The notes below the pieces were generated by a model, which was given only the letters and a program-made list of their open reading frames with translations, ran no database searches and was not told where the DNA came from. The translations under genes and the position numbers were made by a program. Below, piece after piece: positions 23,847-32,421 of a stretch of DNA of 64,000 nt (positions are counted from its first letter, which is position 1; every line of letters starts with the position of its first letter). The DNA is from Fusarium oxysporum f. sp. lycopersici 4287 (taxonomy: Eukaryota; Ascomycota; Sordariomycetes; Hypocreales; Nectriaceae), in contig NC_030992.1 of the NCBI RefSeq assembly GCF_000149955.1, forward strand, positions 1,676,309 through 1,740,308, given 5' to 3'.

Positions 23847-25361
23847 CTAGGCCGACTTCTCCGCAGTACGGTCAGGCAACTCGGTCTTCTTCTCGTCATT
23901 CTCTTTCTTCTTTTCCCCCTTTGGCTTGGACTCTTTAGGCTTGGGGTTTGGGTTTCCACCCCACTGAAGTCTTCGAGGCTTCATGTACGACCTGAGGACC
24001 TCGTCGGTGACGGCCTTTCTTCGGTCTTGAAAGGTTTCTACAACAGACTGCAGGGCCTCAATTGCCATCTTCTTCAACTCTCCAGTGAGAAGAGCGCCGC
24101 TCTTGTAGTCGTCGTAAATCTTTTGTAGCTTCTCGTCGTCATCCTCGAAATAAGTAAGGTAGATGTAGGCCACATCTACGTCGGGGTTTCCCCCCTTCTC
24201 ACGATGCTCTTCGAGCGTCTCGCGGCCACCACTGAAAGCAAACTTATTGATCTTGTTCTATAGTAGATAAATTTAGCTTCTGCACCTCAATTGTATGGCA
24301 TGCAGCCTTACCTTAATCTGCTTCGCTGTATCGGTCATGAAAATGGCTGAGTTGGGGTTTGAAGACGACATCTTGCCACCGGCACCCTGTAGCGCGGTGA
24401 GAAACTTAGAATGGATCAAAGCAGGCTTCGGCGATGGGTTCTTCATCCTGTGGGCGTTGTCGCGGATGAGCCGGAAATAGGGGTCTTGGTCGATGCCCAT
24501 GGGGATGAGGCACTGGATCTTGCCCAGTGCCTTGGTACGAACGGGAGATGGGTCGTCAGACCAGATCTCGGGGTACGATGTAGCGAAAGCAGCGCTACAT
24601 TGCACTGCTGGAAAGAAGATCTTGCCGATGTTGGCGCTGTATTCAGTTAGTGCTGTGGTAGGTAGATACGTGGACGATTTGACGCACCTCCCGTCGAAGC
24701 CAAAGGCTCCACGGACCTGGTTGAAAGTCACCAGCTTGGAAAACTCATAGGCGTTCATGAGGAAGTGATGGCCCAGGTACTCAAGATCACTGTAAATGAA
24801 GGTCTTCTTTTCATCAAAGCCGAGGGCAATGATATCTTTGGCGTTCTCCAGAGCGTATTTGTGGGTGTCCTCGAATGACAAGCTGTCCTTGAATAAAGCC
24901 TTCTCGTCATCCGTCAACATGAAAACCAATGGCACGTCAAAGACATCCTGCAACCACTTTGTGAACTCGAGAGGAATCGTGTGACCAAGGTGAAGACTGC
25001 CAGTACTAGGTCCTCGACCAGTGTAGAGGAAGAAGGGCTCGCCGTGCTCGTACTTAGTTAGGATCTTGTCGAAGTCGCGGTGGCTGAAAAAGAGGCCGCG
25101 TCGTAACCAGCGATGAGGCTTCTTGCCAGTCACCTGTTCGAATCGCTCGAGAAGTGCATGGTCGATCTTTGAGGTATTCCACTTCCTGTTTCCAAACTGT
25201 TAGTCACATCATGGTCAAGTCTGATGGGGTAGCACGTACGAGCAGATGGCGTCGTAGTCGATGGCGGCAACTTCACCATTCTCGCCCTGAGCTCCCTCGA
25301 CTGACCAAGGATTGATATCCTGGTCCTGAACGGCGGTTTTGGGAGGGTTGAGGTCCGCCAT
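23847..25361 (-). CDS. WRS1: Tryptophanyl-tRNA synthetase, cytoplasmic
   Basis: Class I aminoacyl-tRNA synthetase that charges tRNA-Trp. Exons on the minus strand are 25240-25361, 24688-25185, 24312-24636 and 23847-24257 (1356 nt, 451 aa), with introns of 54, 51 and 54 bp. The ATP-binding HIGH motif appears as HLGH at residues 106-109 in [17 protein letters not shown]. The KMSKS loop appears as KMSSS at residues 295-299, both as in eukaryotic Trp[16 protein letters not shown] and [11 protein letters not shown] are further family blocks. The C-terminus is a Lys/Glu-rich tail. The predicted start [19 protein letters not shown] shows no mitochondrial presequence, so this is the cytosolic enzyme. 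Confidence 0.96.
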
Positions 25362-26504
25362 GTTGTGCAATTTCGACTTTGTTTCTTTGTCAAGTTGAGG
25401 CACCGCGGGGTCTTGCAAGTGACAGTGGCAAGAGTGGGTATGGAGGGGCAGCAGCGCGAGCTTCAGCACCTTCCTCAGTTGAGTCAGAGGTGGGATAAAT
25501 GACAGCGCACCAATCAGAATGATGCCCCAGACTGGTATCTCGTACGTGTCGCATAGAAAACTTGATATCCTTCCTAAGACTAATGAATGAGATGGCCATT
25601 TTTGTTGTTTTGAGACTTGAAGGCCTCAATGGATTTGAGAAGACAAGACGTTTTGGTCGTCTATCACAGTCACTGAAGGAAATGCAGCAGCCTTATATAA
25701 CTGCAAAAAGGATTTGTTGATTTTTAATGGTCTTTTTTTTTATTAAAAAAAAAAAAAAAAAAAAAAAAAGAAGAAGAAGAAGAAGAAGAAGAAGAAGAAG
25801 AAGAAGAAGAAGAAGAAGAAGAAGAAGAAGAAGAAAAGTTTATAAGTTAGCCTCGAAAGATATATCCAAGCATCTCCAGAGCCTAAAGCAGTTTAAACAG
25901 ATATAACTCCTATAGCCGGCAAAGCTTTATTAAGTTGAATTATTGTAGTTGGCTGTCTTAATTGCAGCTTGAACCTAGCTGCACACATGCCAGCTGAAAA
26001 ACCTTGGTTAAAATAGTATATAATTAACGGCGTAAACGCTGAGAGAAGCATGTATTGATTACAGGCTCAGTTTTCATTCTGCCTGAAAGCTTTTTGCTGT
26101 GTTGCCTAGATCTGTCTGGTTGAGATATCGATAGGGTTTACTCGACTGAACAGACCTCGCAACATTGAGTCGCGTGCAGTTCTGTTGGCTCAATACCTCA
26201 TGTACGTACGTAAAATTATTGCTCTTTCCATGACTTTTGTTACACATGACTCTTCAAAACACAAAGACCCCAAATTGCCAAGGCCCAAACCTTGCCTTCC
26301 CAGTCCCAATCCTGCATGCTACGGATTCCAACACAAGCATGCCCGGAAACCACTAACATGGCCAATCGAAATCAAGACGGAGGGACACGATCATATAGGT
26401 AGCTCCAACGCCCTAAACAGGTCTTCAGGACCCAAATGGCCGACTGTTCGAGGCTCGAAGGAGGCTCCCGACCCGATAGATGACACGCATACAAAACCAG
26501 TCTC
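25362..26504. other. WRS1 upstream region with simple repeats and AT-rich tract
   Basis: This 1.14 kb runs from the WRS1 start to the ERV25 stop. It includes a poly(A)/(AAG)n block (25745-25836) and an AT-rich stretch to about 26080 that looks like a decayed repeat. The minus-strand frame covering 26372-26872 is a shadow of the ERV25 exon. No separate gene was found. Confidence 0.5.
25745..25836 (+). repeat. Poly(A) run followed by (AAG)n microsatellite
   Basis: About 25 consecutive A residues pass directly into about 23 AAG units. A T-rich run just before it (about 25732-25744) makes a T/A inverted tract. It lies about 380-470 bp upstream of the WRS1 start. Confidence 0.95.
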
Positions 26505-27115
26505 TTAAATAAGATGCTTTGATCGAAAGTAGGCACGGAGATACATGATCTGCCAGGCCCAGAGGCCAATAAGCAACCAGGTGGTGGCGATACCGAACCA
26601 CTTAACACGGTTGTTGGTGCTCTCGTTGGTGTCTCGAAGCTTTTGCTCTCGGGCGCGGAGGTACTCCATCTCGCTGACAAGCTCGCCGGTGATTTCCTCG
26701 ATGCGGCGGAGCTCAGCCTCAACAGGCTTGAGCTTCTCGGTGGCCTGGATGGCGGACCAGTCCTTGGCGTCGGCGCCGATGTCGATATCGAGCTCAACAT
26801 GGCGGGTAGGGTTGTTGATTCGCTGGGCTGAAGAATTGTCAACATATTAAACAATAGATTAGAGCGGAGCATGCAACGAAACCACCAAACATGCTACGAT
26901 CAGGGACCATCACATACAACCAGTAACAATATTTTCAAAACAAACATCAAAGGCAGCGTCAGCATGTGATGTAAAGACGGTCCTGGATTCTCCGACAACG
27001 TCTCTGGGTCGACCGTACTCGTTGCCAACGGCATCTCGAATCTGTAAAGCTATGTCAGTTTTGCTTTGTAACTCGTATGCATCTGTGCGCAACGTACGTA
27101 GAGATTCACCACCAT
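26505..27115 (-). CDS. ERV25: p24-family cargo receptor Erv25, 3' part only
   Basis: Erv25 is a type I membrane protein of COPII/COPI vesicles that works with Emp24 in ER-Golgi cargo sorting. Readable exons on the minus strand are 27098-27115 (continuing upstream, unresolved), 26918-27041 and 26505-26827, with introns of 56 and 90 bp. The protein reads MVVNLY, then [35 protein letters not shown], the [15 protein letters not shown] block and the coiled-coil [20 protein letters not shown]. One transmembrane segment ([20 protein letters not shown]) and the short cytosolic tail YFRSKHLI complete the receptor. The signal peptide and first half of the lumenal GOLD domain are not found in 27116-27410 or beyond the 100-N gap. 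27115 is simply where recognisable sequence stops, not a proven start. Confidence 0.85.
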
Positions 27116-27410
27116 GCCAGTCATCCATTCAACACCCAACAAACTTTACACATCAAACTACCCCAAAAAGAGATATCTAACAAAACAACTCTACACAGAA
27201 CGGTGGAACTTGCCCTCCCGATACCGTTTGCAAGTTCTTTAAACCTAGCAAGAGCCCCTACTGCGTCCCCCCCAAATTCGAATTCCCCAAGATGTAAAGT
27301 CATTCACTGGTCGTCTTATAAACGAGGGGGCTGCGAACTTTCATTCTTTCTCTCCAGCTTCCACTCTCACGGAGCCCTTTCTTCCAGGCAAGGATCCTTT
27401 CTGCTTCTTA

Positions 27411-27510
27411 NNNNNNNNNNNNNNNNNNNNNNNNNNNNNNNNNNNNNNNNNNNNNNNNNNNNNNNNNNNNNNNNNNNNNNNNNNNNNNNNNNNNNNNNNN
27501 NNNNNNNNNN
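27411..27510. other. Assembly gap of exactly 100 N
   Basis: A 100-N run is the usual placeholder for a scaffold gap of unknown size. It lies between ERV25 and U1-C and probably hides the ERV25 5' exons. Confidence 0.98.
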
Positions 27511-27897
27511 GCCATTGCCCGTGGTCAAACACTTTGTAGTAGAAGTTGGTCTCCCTCTCCAATAATCGTATTGTATCGTATCGTGGATGGTAAGTCGGAG
27601 AGGAAAGGCTACGTAGAGTAGTTCTTTAAGACGGACAAGGGGCTTCCACCTGAACTTGGGTCTAAACTGAAAGGTGTCCCAGTTGAGCTGTGCCCCCACA
27701 TGCGGGAGAGACACCCCCTAAGTTTAACTTGCGACCAATTATATGAATTTTGGCACCTGCCTCGTCGCCTCCATCACGTGTGGGTCCAGCCTCGTCAACT
27801 TCAGTGCGTTTTCGCGCCTGAACATCACAGTCTAAACACAAACTAACACTATCACCTGCTGATTATCTCAACAAGAGCGATCGCACAGGTTTCCAAG
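27511..27897. promoter_or_regulatory. U1-C upstream region right of the assembly gap
   Basis: This 387 bp lies between the gap and the U1-C ATG and presumably carries the U1-C promoter and leader. If ERV25 begins inside the gap, it is also shared upstream sequence for that divergent gene. No Erv25 signal-peptide or Cys-exon coding sequence is recognisable on the minus strand. Confidence 0.4.
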
Positions 27898-28782
27898 ATG
27901 CCCAAGTGTAAGCCTACCTCCTAATCAACTATATATCTCAAAGGAGAAACTCTCGCTAACTCATATTACAGTCTTCTGTGAGCCCCGTCCCTCGTGCGCC
28001 CGAATCAACAAAGACCCCTCCAACTGACAACTTGCTCCCAGGCGATTATTGCGATGTCTACCTCACGCATGATTCCATGAGCGTGCGCAAGGCTCATAAC
28101 AGTGGTCGAAACCATCTTCGAAATGTAGTTGATTATTACCAACGTGTGTCCAGTCTGGAGGCCATATTATAGTATGAAACTGACGTCCTTCACAGAAATC
28201 GGCCACGAGAAGGCTCAATCTGTCATCGACTCCATCACCTCTTCTTATGCTGCTGAAGGCCAGGCCCACGCGAATCCTATGCTTCCCCAAAATCAACCTG
28301 GACAGGGCTTTCCTCCCCCTCCTTTCGCGTTCCCAGGTGGTAAGAAACAAGATACCATGATAATTAGACATCAGGAGTACTTACACATGATAGGTATCCC
28401 TCCTCCGCCTTTTCCGGGGATGCCAGGTGCGCCTCCTGGACAATTCCCTCAAGGACTACCTCGTAAGTACATCTTTTTTCCTCGAGGACAAAATCATTTC
28501 TGACAGAATCCAGCTCCTCCTGGCGGTGGTCGAGGCATGCCCCCAATGCCCCCATTCCCTGGGCCCAATGGCATGCCTGTACCTCCTAACGGTCTTCCAT
28601 TCCCTCCTCCTCCAGGCGGCTTCCCGTTCCCTCCTCCGGGCGCCCCAGGAGGACCTGGTGCTTCCGGCGGTGCCCCTCCTCCTTTTCCTGGCATGCCTGG
28701 CATGCCTCCGCCCGGCCAAGGATTTCCACCACACGGATTTGCTCCTCCCGGAGCCGGAGCTCCCGGACATGAGAAGCGATGA
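27898..28782 (+). CDS. YHC1: U1 small nuclear ribonucleoprotein C (U1-C)
   Basis: U1-C stabilises the pairing of U1 snRNA with 5' splice sites. Exons are 27898-27907, 27972-27977, 28042-28143, 28196-28339, 28394-28462 and 28514-28782 (600 nt, 199 aa). The C2H2 finger reads [17 protein letters not shown], with Cys6, Cys9, His24 and His30 in the positions known for U1-[21 protein letters not shown] and the [14 protein letters not shown] helix follow, then a long Pro/Gly/Met-rich tail. Coding exon 1 is 10 nt and exon 2 only 6 nt (TCTTCT); both flanking introns are 64 nt, with CTAAC and CTGAC branch-like sites. Cys6 is completed only when exon 2 joins exon 3. Confidence 0.95.
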
Positions 28783-29334
28783 GTGTCATTTCTGTGGCAA
28801 GGATGAGGTTTGGGCTGATTATAACCATAGCATTATTGGCGAATTGGGCGTTAGACAAGAACTGGGAAAATGGAAAGTATTGCCAGTTTGAGATACTGCG
28901 AGGTAAATGTTTTGTTTAATAAGAGGCGGGCTCCGGAGCATGAAATGAGCATCGGACGTCTCACAATTTAGGTTTATTGGATAGTTACAGGACTACATGG
29001 TCCTGTTACTGCCGCATTAGTCAGGCAAATATTGTGTGTGTATATTCATGTGTGTGCGTGTGTGTGTACTGGTAATTATCATACATGAGAGCTACTCTCT
29101 TTAATGTCAAAGTATCCTCCAACCAGCTCCCATATAATATCTCTTCAAAAACAAATCCCAGTTAGCAAATCATGAGCAGTATCATTTTCATAACCCTCCA
29201 TCATTCGTGTCGTAAAGCGTGAATCATCAGTCATGAACCTTTTGTCTTATATCTCCTGCAACGAACAGTGGAAACCGTTTACCTCCCCCGGTACACCAAG
29301 AATACCATCTGCGCCAGTAAACCCAATCAGTTGC
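28783..29334. other. Convergent 3' region between U1-C and the disordered-protein gene
   Basis: This 552 bp contains a TG-rich simple repeat (about 29033-29068). The plus-strand frame reaching 28891 is a shadow of U1-C in another phase. Nothing else was seen. Confidence 0.6.
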
Positions 29335-32300
29335 TCAGCGTGATGGAGTCCTATCGAAGGGCTTGTAATGATCGCGAGCTGCGCTCGATCTGATGACTTC
29401 TCCAACCCCATCACGAACTTCCTTTGGCCCGCTTATCTTCTTGCGAAGCTCTTGTGATCGCTTCTCACGCCGTCTCTCGCTGAATTTGCGCGGGAGGTTC
29501 TGCAACTCCTCTAATTTGCTTCCCAGGGAAAGCCTTCTCTTTTCTTTATTAGCACGCCTGTGGATGTTATTGGCTCGCCAGAATGATCTCTTGACTTCAC
29601 CATCCGCCGAATGTGGCCTCTCGTCATCGTTATAGTTTCGTCGTAGAGATTCAAGACTAGACCGATGTCTCATGACTCGGAGGTTACCACTTGGAGTTCG
29701 CCCAATAGTGCGACGCTCAGTAGTGGGCCAATCATAGCTGGTGTAGTAGGAACCATCACGAGGCGGGAGGACGGCAAATGTGCGCTTCATCCTGGAACTA
29801 AAGCTTCTCTGAGGTCCTTTCGGTCGGTTGTCTACCGGGGGATATCGGTACGTCTGATCACCGAGTTCATCCGACCAGTGCAGATCACAGTCATCGTCAC
29901 AGTATCCATCGCACTCGTCTGAGTCCTCACTGGACCACTGAGGGCGCCAAAAAGGGTGCAATTTGTTTTCTTCCACTGGACTGTCGTCGGAGCTAAGATA
30001 CGCCGGCTCACGTTCCATAGTGGGCATTCCTCTGATCCTCCCAGTGCGCGAAAGGGACAAAGTGCGCGACAAGAAGCTCGAAGGTCTTCGAGTTGACGGT
30101 GTATAATCAACCGAGTGGCGTCGTGTACGATTGAAAGCACGGCGTACCACAGAAGGACGACGAGGGGGTTTTTCGTTCATTGACTCGAAGTAGTTACCCA
30201 TTTGGGCCATTTTCTCATGAGCTGGAGTCGTTCCTGATGGGGTGGCAGGGATCAAGTTGATAACTGGTGGGTGATTGGGTGGCTCGGGAGGCGCTCGGGG
30301 ATTTCGGAGAGGAGAGTCGACATCGTCGAGAGAAAACTTTGGCTGAGGAGGTGTGGTTGGAATGTCCTCTGAGGAATCAGTTGGCATTGGCACATCCAGG
30401 TCTTCCTCCGCCTCCGATTGAGTCTCGTCTGGCGACTCGGAGGGTTTCGTCGAATGATCTATCATCAATAGGGATGAGTTCTGGTGTGGGTACATCTGCA
30501 CCGCGAGTGCTTCTGATACCACTGGATTGGTCCCATTTGTATCGACTGAAGCTAACGAAAATGGAGTGTTTTGCGAGCCATCTCCCTTTACGTTCAAGAA
30601 GTCGTCATGGCGTTCAGAACTTGACCGACGGTGACTTTCTGAGGCATTAGAAAATGTTCGTGCCACGGGCGTCTCTTCTGAGAAGCGAAGGTCGGGCACT
30701 CTGGGTGTATCCTTCTTCTTGTTGAGGTATTCCTGCAAGGCGTTGTGAAGCTTCATACTCTCGGTTGTCAGGGAACTGGCTCTTGAACCGTTACGGCTGG
30801 TAGGAGCAGATAGAGAGGACGAGCGAGCAGGCACGATAGGTGGGTAGTCCATGGTTCTCTCATCAGAGCTTTCGGACATGGAGTAAGATCGACCTCTCAA
30901 TTGACGCCGCACAATGGGAGGCTCATCTTTCGTTGATCTATCGTTCAGCGTAGGGCTGGCGCTGGTGGTGCGGCTCGACTTTCGGCTAGAGTGCGACCTC
31001 AACGACGGCTCTCTGGACTTGGTTTTGTGCGATGATAGTCGACCAGGAACAACCACCACAGGTATGCCCCCTGCTTTCCAGACTTCGCGTCGAGCCCTAC
31101 TGCTAGAGATAGAATTAAGTGTCGCGTTCGAGGATTGACTTTCTGACTTCGGAGCAGTTGGGCGGTTTCGACCGCGTGGATCAGTATGCGATCTGTCCGA
31201 CTTTAGCGAGTTTGCGGTTGAGGTGGAGGGCTCATTGGTCCGGTCTCTCAGAATGGTCTGTTTTCGCACATGACGCAGTGTCCTCTGCCTCTTGGGGACT
31301 GTGTCCAAAAGATAAGCCTCCACAACAGTTGAGACAGTGGATTTAGTAGAGATGGCCGACATCCTACGTGGGTCAGAAGTTGCGATTGTGGTCGATGTAG
31401 CTGAGGGGGGAATATCACGGCTCGAGGTACCTCGCGGGAGTGTCTCCGTCAGTGTCTCCGTCGTTTGGTACAAAGGTATGCCGCGCACAGCTTTAGCTGC
31501 TTGTGTCGGTATGATTATGTTGGGCTCGACGACTCTCGCCCTATTTGGGCTTAAACGAGGCATAATAAGTGCTTCAGGCCGCTTCTTCACAGTCACCAGC
31601 CTTTGCAAATTGTGGTCCCATTCCTGCTCTACCTCACTGACAGAGCCCCAGTCGCTGTCGTTATGAGCCCAATCCCCTGCTGGTGACCTGGACGTACTGC
31701 TCCCTTCCGAGTGAGGTGCCAGGTTGCCCAAAGCCAAATCAAGGTTTTCGGGCCTGTCAATACGAGGACTTGGGTCAAAGATCTTGCGTACAGCTGGTCG
31801 TGAGTTCTGATTAACAACAGGCTTGTCTTCGTCTTCGGATGATAAAGGCTCTTCTCGCGCAGTTGTGAAGGAACCAGATTGGGATTCACCAGCAGTAGTA
31901 CTTGAACCAGCACGGTCACTAGCAATGGGTCTTAGTAATTCCGGGCGACTTGTGGAATGAGGCGGCGTCACATCGGGCGTAGGCGGGCTCTTCTGATTAG
32001 GAGGCGTGGTGGGTGGACGCAGATGTGATGGCTGGGGAGTTCGTAACGCGATATCGGTCGCAGCTGGACTATTTGTCTTACCAGAGGAGTTCTCCGAGGG
32101 CTGGCGCGAATGTCTTGGTGGAGTTGGTGGTAGATCTGGACCACTACTTATCCTTCGCGACTGATGTTTAAGAGTTCGTGGGCTCGATGGATGCTTTCCA
32201 TTGCCGGAAACAGAAGTGTTGGTAGCCAGGTCATATCTAGTCAAAGGGCTAGAAACTCGAATCGGCAATTCGGAGGTCCTTTCGGATCGAGGTCGTGGAA

Positions 32301-32421
32301 GAATCTTGTGCTTTTTGAATTGTAATTGACTGGTCGGGCTGGTCTCATATTGTGCTTGGGGCGGATAATCAGCGGGAGGTGCCATCATGACTGGCGATGG
32401 AATAGAGTGTGCTGATAGCAT
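29335..32421 (-). CDS. Large Ser/Pro/Arg-rich disordered protein of unknown function
   Basis: A single uninterrupted exon of 1029 codons (1028 aa) from the ATG at 32421. The frame is open 42 codons further up to 32547, but that stretch (KVLKAFYLIK) looks untranslated, so I prefer 32421 (MLSAHSIPSPVMMAPP). I recognise no catalytic domain. Most of the protein is low-complexity Ser/Pro/Arg/Thr with many SP, TP and RRxS-type sites. A more ordered C-terminal block has LHPFWRPQWSSEDSDE, a Cys/Asp cluster CDGYCDDDCDLHW, and a basic Arg/Lys/Glu helix (RRANKEKRRLSLGSKLEELQ). The reading frame is long and free of stops, so the gene is secure; the function is not known to me. Confidence 0.85.
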   Translation of the reverse strand: MLSAHSIPSPVMMAPPADYPPQAQYETSPTSQLQFKKHKILPRPRSERTSELPIRVSSPLTRYDLATNTSVSGNGKHPSSPRTLKHQSRRISSGPDLPPTPPRHSRQPSENSSGKTNSPAATDIALRTPQPSHLRPPTTPPNQKSPPTPDVTPPHSTSRPELLRPIASDRAGSSTTAGESQSGSFTTAREEPLSSEDEDKPVVNQNSRPAVRKIFDPSPRIDRPENLDLALGNLAPHSEGSSTSRSPAGDWAHNDSDWGSVSEVEQEWDHNLQRLVTVKKRPEALIMPRLSPNRARVVEPNIIIPTQAAKAVRGIPLYQTTETLTETLPRGTSSRDIPPSATSTTIATSDPRRMSAISTKSTVSTVVEAYLLDTVPKRQRTLRHVRKQTILRDRTNEPSTSTANSLKSDRSHTDPRGRNRPTAPKSESQSSNATLNSISSSRARREVWKAGGIPVVVVPGRLSSHKTKSREPSLRSHSSRKSSRTTSASPTLNDRSTKDEPPIVRRQLRGRSYSMSESSDERTMDYPPIVPARSSSLSAPTSRNGSRASSLTTESMKLHNALQEYLNKKKDTPRVPDLRFSEETPVARTFSNASESHRRSSSERHDDFLNVKGDGSQNTPFSLASVDTNGTNPVVSEALAVQMYPHQNSSLLMIDHSTKPSESPDETQSEAEEDLDVPMPTDSSEDIPTTPPQPKFSLDDVDSPLRNPRAPPEPPNHPPVINLIPATPSGTTPAHEKMAQMGNYFESMNEKPPRRPSVVRRAFNRTRRHSVDYTPSTRRPSSFLSRTLSLSRTGRIRGMPTMEREPAYLSSDDSPVEENKLHPFWRPQWSSEDSDECDGYCDDDCDLHWSDELGDQTYRYPPVDNRPKGPQRSFSSRMKRTFAVLPPRDGSYYTSYDWPTTERRTIGRTPSGNLRVMRHRSSLESLRRNYNDDERPHSADGEVKRSFWRANNIHRRANKEKRRLSLGSKLEELQNLPRKFSERRREKRSQELRKKISGPKEVRDGVGEVIRSSAARDHYKPFDRTPSR

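Noticed and set aside
26372..26872. 166-codon minus-strand frame over ERV25
   Set aside because: Out-of-phase shadow; the true ERV25 frame has clear p24-family sequence.
27077..27714. Open frames running through the 100-N gap on both strands
   Set aside because: They consist largely of unknown residues; the visible ends carry no domain.
28427..28891. 154-codon plus-strand frame overlapping U1-C
   Set aside because: Shadow of the U1-C Pro-rich exon in another phase.
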